Shown here: positions 1 through 13,731 of the stretch, piece by piece | Numbering within the stretch: position 1 is the first letter of the stretch | How the letters are laid out: each line of letters begins with the position of its first letter | Source: Nymphaea colorata | Taxonomy: Eukaryota > Streptophyta > Magnoliopsida > Nymphaeales > Nymphaeaceae | Assembly (NCBI RefSeq): GCF_008831285.2 | Contig: NC_045141.1 | Location: 21,854,742-21,918,741, forward strand | Length of the DNA stretch: 64,000 nt | Direction of reading: 5' to 3' | Made by a program: the position numbers and the translations under genes | Notes under the pieces: model-generated | What the model was told of the DNA's origin: nothing | Database searches by the model: none | The model's input: the letters and a program-made list of their open reading frames with translations, nothing else

Positions 1-1616
1 ATTCGTGTAGATGTTATTCTCTTGGATGCTAGTCCAAATAAAAGCTTTTAGTTCAATTCGTGTAGATGTTATTCTTTTGAACTGTAAATGGTAGCTGAGG
101 GGTATCTGGTTCTCCATCTAAATTCCAAAACAGTCATGAACTTTAGAAAAAAGAAAAGAGATAAAGCTTCAGGGTATAAAGGTTGATGGGACCATAAGAA
201 TTCATAACCGAGATGTCTCCCTCCCTATAGGTTGATGAGACCATAGGAATCCACAACCGAGATGTTGGTAATGAGGAAAACTACCCATTGATAAAAAAAA
301 ACCTTTCGGACTTATTGAATAGTTCGATCGATGGCCTACCTCACGGCCCAATACGTATTTGTCGGACCAGAAACCTGGACTAAGATGCTTCCTTCTTTTG
401 TTTTAAACCGGTTGCCTAAACCATGCTTTGAGCAGCAACCTGACAGTTCCATTATTATGGTTTGGTAGTTACGACTCGACACTTTCCCTTAGTGGTTTGG
501 CAGAGCCGACACAGGGCGACAAAATTATCTGTCAATATGGGGCCTGAATTGATCAAAAACTAATTTTTATTTTTTTAATACAAAAGCATCTTACAATCCC
601 ATACCATAAACATTTTGGTTCTTGAGGCCAACTTGGACATCAGTAGCAGAGTCTGCAACTAATTTGAATACTAGTTATGCTGATAACGTACCAATGGCAA
701 TCAGTGCAGGTGGAACGGTAGGGATGAACTTGGAAAAGAACACAGCAGGGATATACTTATCGATTAACCATAAGTTGCCATGGGTAGAAGAAAAAGAAGA
801 ACTACCAAGAGAAGAGAGAGAAAGGATCGTGATTTGGTATCACTCGTAGCAAACTGGCAGTTTCGCAGCTGAGGAATCCGCCAATAAAGAGACCACGGAC
901 AAAGAGATAGAACTCAGGCTTGATTACCAAATATCCATCAACCTTTCCGCTTTGAGATGGAATCATGGAACCGTACACATACATCATAGATTCTTCCTTA
1001 GAGAATAAGCAAATCAACAGGCCTTCCTTTTCCTGTTTACTTTTTGAAAATAAGACACGTGAGCAAGCTTCAGCAATGAAAATCGGTCAGTTCCAGTTGC
1101 TCTAGTGGTGTCCTACACCATTGAGTTGAAACTTGAAGCTGCATTGGAACCCTGGTTTCTGCAGATTTTACGACTCAGTTCCGACATGACAGCTGCACGC
1201 TCTCCCGTTCTTCAACTGAAAGGTTTTATCTAGGTTTCTTGCAGATACAAATATACTAGGCATTCTGAACTCTTGGAATTATCCTCTACCCAGAGAAATG
1301 ATGCTGACTCATTTAACCGCATGATCTCCTACACACGGGGTGTACCCGGCGCCTTTTCTAATCAAGGCAATCCCCTAGGTAAATTGTCATAGGAAAAGGG
1401 CATCACTTTTTCCTGTGTATGTGTGTTTGTGCTTGCTAAGAGAGAGAGAGAGAGAGACAGACAGAACATGTTTTTTCGTTTTTTTCTTTTCTCCTCTTCC
1501 AGGCAACTTTCGACAACACTCAAACCCCGGAAGGAACAAAGATTTCAGACTACAGAAGAGGCGAAAGGGAGTGGATAAAGAAGAGGCCTTCTTAACAGTT
1601 GACAGACTTCCATTTG
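1..1616. other. Intergenic, no recognised gene
   Basis: No family-level match is visible here. The minus strand between about 1010 and 690 has two neighbouring open frames with hydrophobic, protein-like composition (see findings), but neither joins into a recognisable protein. A GA microsatellite lies at about 1439-1458. The part nearest 1616 is probably the 3' untranslated region of the ELMO-domain gene. Confidence 0.5.
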
Positions 1617-4600
1617 TCACTGAAGTAACAATCTGTAAGATGGCATGTCTTCAAGACGTCCTATGTCTTCAAGCAACAACTCCTTTTCTAGCTGTGCACG
1701 TGTGGCCTTCATAACAGACTGCACCGATGCAGTAAAATAAAACATCAAATACTTAAAAGTCACACAGGTTGCATATGGACACGGAATTCAAAAGCAAGGA
1801 AGCTTACATTGAAGTCCATGTATGTAGCACGCATGGCAAGCCACTGCTCGTCCATCATCTTGAATGCAACACAATATAGCAGGTCAAATGCCCATTCGTT
1901 CTCTGTAAAGCAAGAACATTCAATGTTAGCTATAGATATAAAATTCATCGAGTTCCTCTTATCATAATAGTTATCCTCTATATCAGATCTTCCATCGTCA
2001 TATTTCAACTGGTTCCTAGTCATGTATATTTAGTTCGGGCTGTCATGAACCAATGGATGGACTGCCTTAGTCCCTTAGGGGTCGTTTGACAGTTAGAACA
2101 TTATGTGAGTATTCGATGAATCTACTCCAAAACTTAGGCAGTTTTATGGAATAATAGAACTAGGTGTCCATGAATCTGCCCCCATCTTGGGGTAGGTTTA
2201 CGAAACACTCACAAAGTATTCTATTTACCAAACGACCCCTTAGAGGTACTTGGAGCTCAAGAAGAGCCTTGTAGCGTCTTTAACAACGAGGATAGTTCCT
2301 TGGAATGTTTCAAAAGAGAAAGGCGAAACTCAAAAAGAGAAAAGGAAAATGAACCATTTCCCCCTCTTCGCAGCTGGAACAGGTTGTAATCTCAGAAGAA
2401 TGAGCGACTCAAGAATGATTAAGGCATACTTTACAATGACATATAGGTAGGTACATATAGGAAGAAGGTTTTAATCCACTAGTGTAAACAGAGTTTATGG
2501 ACAAAATGGAGAAGGTAGCCAACTACGGGAAAGTTGGAGAAGCCAAAGCGAGGGAAAAAGAATAGGCTGAAGATGTGTCTCCACATACGCACCTGAGAGT
2601 AGTTTTGCAAAGACCAATCCCACCGTGCTCTGTGGCTTAGCTGCCAATGACACCAATTCTGCATCAGCATCTCCAAAATTTGAAAATTTACAACAATGTC
2701 TGTAGTACAAACCAGATAGGAGGTCAAGCATCTGAATCAGCATAAAAGTAATGTTTACACCAGCTACTGCAAATGGATACTCCCACATAGCTCGGCTTCC
2801 ATCCTGCTTCCGCAGAAGATCTTGGAAAGATTTCTGCATAATTCATTATATCATAATCAATCATCACCATCATTTGGGTAAAAAAATAATTAACAATCAA
2901 TTAATTGCTCTCAAGGCTCTCTTTAGATCTACCTAAAATTATTGTGTGCAGTAAACAAAGAAATAATAGAACCAAGTCATAACTATGCAATTTGCTAGTC
3001 TAATCCGTTTACACAATTTTTTGGTCTGAAAATCCAAATATATCATATACTTCAGCTACAGAAATAATGTGGATAGGTCCGATAGGATGGAAAATGAGCC
3101 AAGCGAAGCCAATCTTTTAAGTTTTCTAGATTTGCTTCTCTGTAAAATAATGAGTTCGAGTTCGTTTTGTTTCTGACCAGCAAAGAACCAGCTTGCATTG
3201 GTCATGTCACATGCTTTCTACATAGTTCAAGCTCACAAGACTCTGGACAGCACACATAGAATTAACTTGTGAATTATTGATAACAAGGGTATGCTTGAAT
3301 TGTGACAATTTGGAATTGGAATGTTAGGCAAGACAAGCTTACGACACAAAGAGAGAGCTAAGCTATTTTCCACATCCTTGATAAACTCAGACAAAACCTG
3401 CAATGTAAGGTTTATAAAACTAAAAAGATTGTAAACATTTTCATTATAAAACTAAAAAGATTGTAAACATTTTCAACTCCGTTTTTCCATTTGTTTTTTA
3501 GTAAAAGGGTATGAGATAAATTGCACAATGACAAATGCACAAATATATACCACATATATGAGCATGACACATATAGTATAAAAGAAAAGGAGGTTTGCAC
3601 ATACCGGATAAGTCTTTCCAAAGAACAATAAGTTTTCCAAAGATATAAAACCCCCACCCCTGCATGTTCAGTTATAATAATTAGACAAGAAGATAGTTTC
3701 AAAATGATCAGGTATGAAGGAAAACAAGCAGAGAGTTGATTACATAACAATGAGCTACCTGAAATCTGTAGATGGATCTTTTCCCTGCCAACCCATTTGC
3801 TTCCATTGATCTGACACCAGATCACGAAGTTCTTCCTTGGGAAAGGCCACAGACCACAAAGCCCTTAAAGCTTCCTGGATTCATCATATGACACTAATAA
3901 GATATGCAGACTAACTTTACGTACCACTTGCAACAATTTCAACATGTAGTGCGATGCTACATCTTAACCTAACAGTGACATCTCTGAAGAAAACAATATT
4001 TATTAATTCAAATAAGTGATGACAATGCTTTGCCTTCCCCAACATCCATTACTCTTATTTATTAATTCAAATAAGTGACTATAATATTTTGCTTCTCCAA
4101 CATTCATTTACTCTCTATAGTTATTTAGAAGATTTCAGGAAAAAGGAAAACTGAAAGTGACGTTTTTATCTGAACTAACAGGATCCCCAGTAACTGAAGT
4201 TTCAGATGACAATGACATGACTATCTGATAGCAAGCTCCCCCACTCATACAACTCAAACGCATTGGACCATTCTTATCATTCCTTCACATTGAATTACAG
4301 CAGGAACAGGTTCATAGTTCACCTTTTCAGTTGATGCATCTAAGCAGAGCCCAGAGACTGTTCCAGCAATGAGCAATTTTTCTTATTTTTGCACCCAAAA
4401 TAGTGAGCCTGTAATGAACTTAGCACACTCCATTTTGACAAATTTTCAAGAAACAGCAAAGTAAAAAAATGCTGAAGCAGCATGATGACATCAACTGTAA
4501 TGTATTATCTCTTAGGCAAGATGATCTTGAGTTTGAAAGAGGACTCTGACAACCTGGCAAGGGTAGGAAGGATACTTGGACATTCCATGTGCCCATTACA

Positions 4601-5248
4601 AACATCGAAGTGAAATGCATGATCATACCAATATGCATGATTGCAACAACTATAAATAAATAAAGAAAAGTAAAAGTCCCTTACAAAAGAATTAAATATG
4701 GAAACAAATAGAGATGGATTACCTGATGTTCGGGCCTTGAACTATCATAAGTAACTTCTATCCTGTTCTTCAACCTGTACAAACACCCCTCCTGACCCAA
4801 AACAGTATTGTATGTGGAAGAGGAGTCCATAAAGTATAAGGAATATGTCAATTTCATGTTGAAAAATTGCAAATTTATTTCATGACTAAAGCTTCCATCC
4901 AGAAAGAAGCAGACAAAAGGACAATCAGTCTGCATAGCACAGCATACACACACAAACACAGATCTTGGCTGCGTCTTGGCAAAGCAACATTCACATAATA
5001 AAGGTTGGTTGTTTAAGATCAGGAAATCTAAGTTTAAAATTTTCTAAAATTGAAAATAATGAAAAGCACCAGAAATGAATAAGCATAGATATATCCTCAC
5101 TTGATATATGAAAATAAATTAGACATGTTTACTTGAAAATGTGTACTTACAAACTCAAGCATGTAAAGGACATTATTTTTTAGTCTTTCAAAACAAAATG
5201 AAATACCCTTGAATTTTCTACCTAAAACAACAGTATTTCAATACATAC

Positions 5249-5294
<46 letters not shown>

Positions 5295-6755
5295 TGTGTG
5301 TGTGAGAGAGAGAGACACACACACACACACAAAGACATATATGCATAAAGATGTGTTTCTCAAGCTTGGGAAGCAAATGCAGATAAATTATCATGAGAAG
5401 TGAGTAAGTCTTTTCACCACAAAAATTTCATAATATGATTTACAAATGGGAAGGTAAAGATTTTTGGGTAGAAAAATGCTTTTTCTAGAGAGAATATGCC
5501 ATAAATTTAAAATAACCAGGGCACCCTTTAACTAGATTGCTGCACGAGCTAGAAATGAATGGCTTTGCAGGAAAAAGGAGATACAGAAAACTAAATTAGT
5601 GTGATTACACAAGGTAAATAATAAGATTCAAGCGAGAAACCTGTAAAGGGGTCAGGTCAAAGGAAGCACGTGCATCACTTTCTCTTCTCTGCGCACAAAC
5701 ACATGAGAGACCTCTCCCAATCCAAGCTGCCGACCCTGCAATCACCAGAGCAACAGTAAAAGAACAACTATTAAATTTGGAAATCAAAGCTTCGATAGAA
5801 AGAGAAGAAGGCCGCACAAAAAATCGATATTGACATGTACTATGGTCACAAAACATTATAGCCATTTGCGCTGCAGCGGATGACAAAATCCTTTTCTAAT
5901 CGATCACAAATACAACAGTAAGAACAATCATAACAAACTTGCAACTACACGAAAACACAACCGCTGCCTCCATAAACAAGAGTACTCTCAAAGCCGACAT
6001 GAGACATAAAAGTTCTGAAATGACCCCGCAAAATAAAGACACCGTGAGACGGATGATGAACTAGTGAAGAAAAATAAGAGAATGGTTTCAACATTCACAG
6101 CAGCTTTTGGATGTTACACTGGGACTATCAAGATTCCGTAATCACCCAAAAAAAAAAAAAACGCATCAACTCTCATATAACTTACTTCGTGTGGCATTCC
6201 TAAACTCTCCAAAGAATTTTTCTATCAAAAAAAGTTCACCAATCGATATCCAATCATAGTATCTCATCAATGGAACAGCTAAATTTTTTCTTACAACAAG
6301 TTACGTCGTTCAAATTCAATCTTAGTCGTCACCAAGAAAAGCATTTCCCAGCAAGATCCGAACTGCTAAAAATTTATAGGTCCAAGAATGGTAAAGCATT
6401 CACAAGACTAAATCAGCGGCTACACTTCTTCCTGAACAAATTCAAGAACAGAAATTACAAGAACCCACTGGAAAGTTAAGTGCTTTTTCTTAATTATAAG
6501 CAAAGACTTCCAATTCATTACATAACATCTAAGTCAACGGAGAGAACAGAAGAAGAAATGCATTCTAAATCCAGCAAAATTCAAGGAAACTGAATAATGA
6601 TACATCAGGGACACCAAAAAAAATCTCCAAAAAAGGAATAAGAAAAGAACGTAATGCTCATCCATACCCGAAGTAGAATGGCAGCCGCCGGTACCACGGT
6701 CGATCCCTTGAGGAATCCTTCTCACCGCGACGAACGAACCCCCTCGCTCGTCCAT
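1617..6755 (-). CDS. ELMO/CED-12 domain-containing protein
   Basis: Nine coding exons, read on the minus strand: 6755-6668, 5735-5641, 4791-4723, 3874-3759, 3659-3605, 2833-2713, 2640-2593, 1902-1808, 1718-1617. They sum to 789 nt, giving 262 residues plus TGA, and every junction is GT-AG with matching phase. The product follows the plant ELMO family along its whole length: N terminus MDERGGSFVAVRRI, then SAAWIGRGLSCVCAQRRES, then WEYPFAVAGVNITFMLIQML (about residues 155-175), then ENEWAFDLLYC and QWLAMRATYMDFN (about 198-229). The ATG at 6755 is the first one and matches the family start. In animals ELMO proteins work with DOCK exchange factors on small GTPases; the plant role is less clear. 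The exon 7 acceptor at 2641/2642 was preferred over one about 18 bases upstream because it gives the family length. Introns carry a MITE and several small tandem repeats. Family call is firm; exon edges are hand-predicted. Confidence 0.92.
2078..2239. mobile_element. Tourist-like MITE (PIF/Harbinger type)
   Basis: A 162-bp element starting GGGGTCGTTTG and ending CAAACGACCCC, which are perfect 11-bp terminal inverted repeats. It is flanked on both sides by TTA (2075-2077 and 2240-2242), the 3-bp target duplication typical of PIF/Harbinger-derived Tourist elements. It lies in the ELMO-gene intron between the exons at 2640-2593 and 1902-1808. It has no coding capacity. Confidence 0.85.
3414..3475. 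repeat. Direct tandem duplication, period 32 bp
   Basis: Two near-identical copies of a unit beginning ATAAAACTAAAAAGATTG, starting at 3414 and 3446. They lie in an intron of the ELMO-domain gene. Probably a replication-slippage product. Confidence 0.8.
3999..4115. repeat. Diverged tandem duplication, period 59 bp
   Basis: TTTATTAATTCAAATAAGTG occurs at 3999 and again at 4058. The sequence that follows each copy is similar but diverged (TGCTTTGCCTTCCCCAACAT against TTTTGCTTCTCCAACATTCA). It lies in an ELMO-gene intron and is older than the duplication at 3414. Confidence 0.7.
5240..5335. repeat. Compound microsatellite
   Basis: A run of ATAC units, then (AT)n, (GT)n, (GA)n and (CA)n in direct succession, in an ELMO-gene intron. 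The length is likely polymorphic. Confidence 0.9.
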
Positions 6756-7109
6756 TCTCCCCTCCACAGCATCACCAAAAACTCCAATGAAACGAAATTT
6801 CTTTATTTCAACACTCTTACGTCTAACAGCGACACCACTACCACCATCACCACCCTAGCCGCCACCGTCGCCACCACCACCAATAACAACACCCTTAGGA
6901 AAAATTCCCTCCCTTCTCCGCCCAAAGAAACGCAAAGAATGACTCTCTAGAACCACTACAAAATGGCACCAGAACCACCGTTTCGCTTCCCGTTCCCGCC
7001 ACGACGACAAACCCGCAGAGACTCGAGAGGCTCCCCTCCCTCCCTCGAACTTGGATCCCCGATGTCACCGTTTTCAAGAAGAAGAAGTCGGCAAACGAAG
7101 AAAAGCAAC

Positions 7110-7150
7110 AACGTCGAAAAAGAAGAAGAAGAAGAAGAAGAAGAAGAAGG
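7110..7150. repeat. GAA trinucleotide run in the ELMO 5' leader
   Basis: A run of GAA units (TTC on the coding strand) lies upstream of the ELMO start codon, followed at 7199-7231 by a CT-rich tract. Pyrimidine-rich leaders like this are common in plant 5' untranslated regions. Confidence 0.75.
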
Positions 7151-7263
7151 GAAAACGTAATCCTGGGAATTGCTTTCTGTTTCAGTTTCCGCGTCCGAAC
7201 CTCTCTCTCTCCCTCTCCCTCCCTCCTCTCTGCAAGAGAGAGCGAAGTTGTCGTCGTTTCTCG

Positions 7264-7270
7264 TTATATA
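7264..7270 (-). promoter_or_regulatory. TATA box of the ELMO-domain gene
   Basis: On the minus strand the sequence reads TATATAA, about 510 bases upstream of the ATG at 6755. Transcription would start near 7235, giving a leader of about 480 nt that contains the GAA and CT tracts. This rests on motif and position only. Confidence 0.5.
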
Positions 7271-10200
7271 CATCCACGCGCGTAAGGTTGGCGAGAAAAG
7301 CAGACAGACAGACGGGGCCATCAGAAACAAAAGACGAAAGAAAAGGAAAAATAAATTACTAAAAGCCGCTAGCTAATTTTTTTATTTTTTTTGTAGCACC
7401 CAACATTTCGGTTCTTACTTTATGCTGCTTGCCATGCCATGAGATCGAGACTTGAGAGACACTTCCTCAGTAATTGGTTACTGAATTACGAACTTGTTTA
7501 CTCCAAGAAAATGATTAAACTTCATCTGATCATCGACTCTTTTACCTATTCATAACTTGGCAAAGATGGTTTTGTGCAAGGCAGAAAATATTAATTTACA
7601 TTGTGGATCTTTGTTGTACACCAACCTTACCGGAAGACAACCAACAATCTTTTCTGAAGAGGCAATATAATAGATTTAGAAACATCTTGAGCTATCAGGT
7701 TTCCCAGATAGGAATTCATTCATTAGATATTGCCTTAGATATGTCTTTTGATGGCCAAAGTTGATCGAACTCATGCTATTTTCATTTCATTTCCGGCTAC
7801 CAACATGTTCGGATTTCATCTTATAGATCTTATTACATAAGAAAAGCACATATCAAATTTCAATTTGATTTCTGATTACATGTTTTACCCCACCACTGGA
7901 AGAAGACTCGAAGGCCTCCCATTCCCAATTGGACCTTATACTTTTTCATATTATCCAATTTTTGAAGTTTTTACAAGTTGTGTTGCTTAAAGTGTAAAAT
8001 CTTTCTTATTGAAATTTCAAAGAAAGATATGCCCTGAAATTCTCTACTAATTCATTCAAACCCATGTTTTATTTTCCCAAAATTCTGATTAACGTGATTA
8101 CCGTTTAGCCCGTGATGTCCATGACTAAGATCTGGAGGGGACTTGGCGGCTGGGTCAAAGTGGGGATAATTTAATATTGACCTAAGTAAGCGTTGAACTC
8201 CTCTCAGTGGACCAAGTCTCCGGTCTAAGGCGTCAACTTTGTCGACGGGAGAAAGCGGCGCATCTTTCCGTCGCTCAGTCCTGTTTCCAGACTTGGTCCG
8301 ATGCACGGCCGGAGTCATCAATGTCGCTCCGAATCGCAGCGTATCGCTCAATTCATATTCCATTTGTTCATGCAATATAAGGCCGATACATGTTTCGTTT
8401 TAATCTAAGTTTTCAAAATTTTTTTTTAAGTTTTGAAAAGCAAGAAAATAAGACCATATAGGAGTCTGGTTAGCTGGTGAGAGCGGATTGTTGCTTAGAT
8501 ATTCATGAGCACTACTCTTTTGGACTGGACCACCAAAAGGTGGTATGTGTTACTTGCGAGTTAGAACGAAACAACTATAAACGAAACAACTATAAGTTTA
8601 CCCAAGCTTCAACGTAGCTCTAAACCCTAAACCGATGAGAAAAGAATAAAGAGTTTTGGCATCTCACCCAGACAGTAGGATTCTCTCCGTTTCACTCGAA
8701 TGAAAATTATAGGATTCAAGAGGTTGCCTCAATTAATTATTATCTTGATCCGGGGCTAACCCTAGAAGATTGTGCTTTTATGATTTTGATGAAACAGATG
8801 TAACTGCATATCGGCATCGACATGTTCATTCGACAATTAAATCGTTTTAACAAAAAATTTCATGGTCTCAGGGGTTTTGGTCTACGTGATTGGGGCTAGT
8901 GCCTGGTAGGCGGTTAGTCGCTAGTTTAAATCTCAGAGCACTAGTCTCTTGTAAAAGCCCGCAAGGAAATGTCACAAGTCTCTTAGCCCTAGGTAGTTCA
9001 TAACTTTGGCCTCCTTTTTTTTGAGCTTGTCATTGTCTTTTATCGCTTGGCCACCACCAAAAAAATATTTGATACACACTACAAGCTCAAGTTCATCGTT
9101 TTCTTATTTCCAAGTATAAAAACAAAGCTTGTTTCCCAAATAATCTATTGAATAAAATCAGTTTATATTAGTTAATGAAGCTCATACACACCACTCCGGC
9201 AGTAACCTCATTTCGCTGGAAAAAAGAATAAACATTTCAATATCCTATCCTTTGGTGCTTTCTAAGCAAGTATTATAATAATAGTCGAATGTATTTTATA
9301 TATGAGTAACATGAAGAGCATAAAAAACACTGAGGACGCGAGGACAAACAATGAATAAGAAATGGAAAAAGGAAGAACTAAGAGACAAGCTTTCTGTTAT
9401 GTAGAAAATGTGCTTTCTAGAAATGGGCAACCAGCTTCTCCAAGCTTCCGCCTCTTTAAAATAATTCATAAAATCCATGGAGGTTTTGGCTTCTAAAGTA
9501 CGCACTTTTGTTCGTACGATAACTTTTTTTTTAATTTAAATTTTCTCAACTTTTTAAGTGCCAAAGTTTATTGCCATTATATAGTCAAATGTGTCGTGAA
9601 CTTACTATTATCGTGCAAATGATTTTTTTAGTGTTAAAACTTGAGTCAGGAAATGCACAAAAATATGAATCATGCGCACATTCTTTGCAAGAATTAGAAC
9701 CTTACAGATATGAAAATGATACAGGTGTGTTTTCTTCTCCTTATTCTAGGAAATTATCTCTTAACATACCTGCAAGTTATATTTAAAAAGATTGAATCAA
9801 GCACTCTGAATTATGATTCTTATGATTTATACATTTGGTCCAGTGCTCTACTGGTTGATTCATATGAGAGACCCCATAAAATTGCATTTTCATATGTGTT
9901 ATTAAATAATGTATTTAAGGTGGTGCTTGATAAAAGGAACATATTGCTTGTTCTCTAACATGCATCATGTTTTTGTTGTAGAAAACATACCGTGACTCCA
10001 GTATTTGATTGTTAAATATAAAAACAACGTCCACTATGTTTCCAAACAAAAAACATAGTGTTTTTTGGAACACAAGTTTTACAAATATCCTCTAAGACAC
10101 CTAACTGTATGGTATCCAATGCATTATAACATAAATAAAAGAACTTATTAAAGTAATTAAGAAATATGGCCCAAATTGTCAGTACAATTAACAAGAACAT

Positions 10201-11306
10201 GTTCAAATTTTGAATAAATTATATTTAACCAGCTAGTTTACAAAAGTTTTATATATATATATGTGTGTGTGTGTGTGCACGTACCACCAAAAGAGGCGTG
10301 CATTTGTGAAATTTTCCAAACCCAAATGCTAAAGGAAGAAGAACATATGTGGTAGGGATGGAAGGAAAGTTATAATGGAGACTTTGGGAATGCAGCAAAT
10401 ATCTCGTGAGCTGTCGAGTTTGGCAGTTTGCTACAGTTGCTTGAAATTGGATAGTCACCTCCCTAACGTATAGGGACTCCCCAGATTCCAAGATACGGCG
10501 TGTTTGACAGCCTTGGATTTCATATCCATGACTGAGGACTTGGAGAGTAAACAAACACCAGATTCCATCGTTATTGGAAAATGAGGATTAATGATACGTG
10601 AAACATGGATTTAAGGTCCGAATAAGTGTAGATCTTAAGTCCGACTTAAGATCGATGAACCATAAGGATCTTTTGTTACATCAGCATGAATTTCAAATAT
10701 TTAATCAAACGCCCCCTACGTAGTAGAGTGTCTAAAGTAGTATAATACTAACAATCACTACAGTAAAGTTTCATATACAGCAAAGTGAAAGAACAGAGAA
10801 GTATACATAAAAGTTGTACATGGCTAGAAATTTGATAGTTTGAGAGAGAGAGAGAGAGGAGACTGCATTAAGAATGGGCGTATTTCTGAAGTTTCCGAGT
10901 GCAAAAGGAAAGATGGGTGAGAACTTATGGAAAAGAAGGTTCGCCTTCTCACAGAAGGGACACAAAATTTCGTGAATTAGAAGGCTTAGCTACCAACTTG
11001 GAGACGAAGATCAGAGACTGGAAGCCATGAAAGCACACAAACACACGCTATAACAACGGCGCATTCAAGAAGACAACAGGCCAAAGAAGAAAAGCAGACT
11101 GCTGCGGTAGGTTAGGTTGCACCACCACAGCCCACCCATGTGGAAGCAACAACGCGGAGAGCCTTTTGCGGCCGACAATTTTTCTTTTCTTTTATGATGT
11201 GGGCGTCCCATCTTTCAACCCAAACTTTTCTTTCGTTTTTCCAAAAGAATCATCCTTTTCTTTCTTTTCTTTATCGGCTGACAGAATCTGTGGCTTCCCC
11301 ACACTG

Positions 11307-11590
11307 CTAAGCTCCCGAATAAGTTAACACCCACTGTCCATTGTTGGCCAGAGTAGGTCCAACTGCAACTTCCGTGCTCTTTATCCAAACACTCGGCTTT
11401 GCAAGCAAAGTCAATGTTGGCATTGACAAATGAAACTGAGAGAAGACAGCAGGGAGAGATTTTCTAACTGCTGCTTCTGAGATCCGCAGTAACTGAGAAG
11501 ATACTGAATTGGTAGTGAACAAAGCAGGAGGACTTGAACCTGAAGCCTTCTTTGATGCTTTGGGCAGTCCGACCTCGATTGTTTGGTCTG
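11307..11590 (-). other. Unidentified open frame, possible coding relic
   Basis: The last 90 or so codons of this minus-strand frame read as plausible protein, for example FTTNSVSSQLLRISEAAVRK followed by a stretch with SLPAVFSQFHLSMPTL. A possible splice acceptor lies just upstream, near 11590. I do not recognise the family and see no convincing upstream exon. It could be a gene fragment, or chance. Confidence 0.2.
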
Positions 11591-12243
11591 AAAAGAAACA
11601 AAATATCTGTAAGTTGGAGGAATTCAAGACCATGTCATCAAAGAAGAAGGTCTGCAAGTAACCTCCATGAAGAAGAAAAGACTTTCTTCCCTTTCGAACA
11701 ATTTTAAACCTATAAAAGAAGCTGGATAAGATCAACATACGGATAGGACAGGGCAACCAAGAGAGATATTTTTTCAGTATTAGGTAGGCAAGACCACCTT
11801 TTTTTCTTCTCTTTTCTAACTCCACTAGATGATGTTTTCTGCGCTATAGTAACGGATAAAGCGAATTTATAGGAGGGGGGAACAATCAACCGCTCATAAT
11901 GCACCGAAGTTTGATTATAAGTTAAGCTATCACATCGAATTGGTGTGAGTCAAAGACTCGGTCTTCGAGTGTGCAATAACAAAAATGTCAACAGGTTTAG
12001 AACAAATCTAAAGAAGAGGGAGGTCAAAGGTCGAAGGAACACAGATACTGCAATTTTGCTGCCGCATCTGCGTCGACATGCTGATGCAGACACGGGTACA
12101 ACGACACTAAAAAAGTAATACTATTTTTTTTGTCTTTTTTCATATTAATTTTAATGCTTTCTACAGTAATTTTGCAGATTAATTGTCCAAAATATATCTT
12201 TCAACCGTTTCACATTTTTCTCACATGTTTTTCATTAATTTTG

Positions 12244-12450
12244 ATATATATTGAGTGAATGGTACCTCTAACTATGGATGATTGAAAGAAAAACATGAAG
12301 AAAAATGAAGGAATTAATATTATACGACCAAAATGACCACCATTTTCTTCTCTTTGTTTTTTCTTAACCGTCCATCATATTGGATTAGAATGTCCTAATT
12401 AAATTGCTGAATTACTCTAAAAGGTTAAAGTCGCCATTCAAATTTTATAT
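12244..12450. mobile_element. MITE-like element, copy 1 of a three-copy family
   Basis: The right end reads CTTAACCGTCCATCATATTG, then CTCTAAAAGGTTAAAGTC and CATTCAA. The left end has the inverse features: GAGTGAATGGTACCTCTAAC, then GGATGATTGAAAGAAAAA. The same order of motifs is found at about 49776-50030 and, more decayed, at 29058-29255. No coding capacity is seen. The boundaries are approximate. Confidence 0.6.
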
Positions 12451-13682
12451 TATAATTTTTAAAATTACCATGTCCATACCAACTTTTTTGAACCCATACA
12501 AATTTGCATGTGACTTAGGCTAAAGTGCTCGACCTCAATGTATTCACCTTTTAATTTCGTTCATTATATTGAAACTACTTGTAAACAACATGAATGATCT
12601 CGCATTTACTTTTTTCCGACAGAGATTTCGCAAGCCGTTGGAAAGGGGAGGAAGGTCACATGGGGTGCTTGGGATGTGGACCATGCATGCAGTTTGGCAT
12701 GATGCATTCAATCTAATGAAACCATGGACTTGGATCCTCTTGGCCTGCATGTGATAGTCATCATGTCTTTTTCATGCTTCCTCATCTCACCATCATGCAT
12801 GATTTAGGGCCAAGTGGAAGAAGGAAACAGCTCAAATTTTCAGCAACAAATTTTCAACATTAGTAGTATTTGGTATCATGAAGACCATAACATACGTTTT
12901 GTTTTGTTGTTTTGGTAGTGCCAATTAGTTTTCAAGGCTTTTTTTTGTGAAACAAGCAATGAGTTTATTTATTTAATAGAATTCATAGATATACCATTGA
13001 TTGTGCTTTGCTTTGTCTATGTTTTACAGGAGAAGGAAGGAAAAAAAATGACATTTTTCTTGTCTGTGAAGTTACGTACTTTGAGAGAAAGTTGGAGAAT
13101 ACCAACTTGATCAGAGCTAACCGCAACTAATTAATATTTTAGTTAACGGCAACCTAAACAAGGTCTATTTTTGAATTGCCTAATGTTCTAAACGTGAATT
13201 ATAAGCTTCTATTGCGATATTTTCTTGGAATTGGTGTGGTAGGTAATGGATCCGTAGATCTTGGGATCTGCCACTTCTTGCTTTTCTAGCAACTAGAGAA
13301 ACCTACTTTTCTCAAAACAAGAGAAGCCACTTATAGGGTGGGAGACCAGGTTGGGCTGATTTCACCTACTGTGAATGTGTGAAGGTCTTATGAATCTCAA
13401 AAGCGTGTTATTATCTCAAGCGGTAGGGTTCGGCACCAAAGCTGGTTATATGCACATGCATGTGCGCTATATACAAGCCCATGTACATGACACTTACCCT
13501 TTAGAAGGGGGTCAGAAGAATACATGTCATGCATTGGGGGCGGTATGTATGGTGCACCCCCTATACATAACCACCTCTTGCACAGCCCTACAAGAAAGGA
13601 CATTTTAGAACTCCAACCTTATTGTTCATCTGTTTATGAACACCCGTGTGTGTATACGTTTTTGTGTGCGTGTGTCTATAAG

Positions 13683-13731
13683 TGTGTGTATGTATGTATG
13701 TATGTATGTATGTATATATATATATATATAT
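13683..13731. repeat. TATG/TA compound microsatellite
   Basis: Successive TATG units run into a (TA)n tract. It is intergenic. Confidence 0.9.

Noticed and set aside
8870-9066. A tRNA-derived SINE-like block ending in an A-rich tail
   Set aside because: The presumed B-box (AGTTTAAATCTC) is poor and no target duplication was seen, so it cannot be supported without copy-number data.
10249-10965. Two similar-looking minus-strand frames suggesting a local duplication
   Set aside because: The resemblance is limited to short stretches and breaks down when the bases are compared in full.
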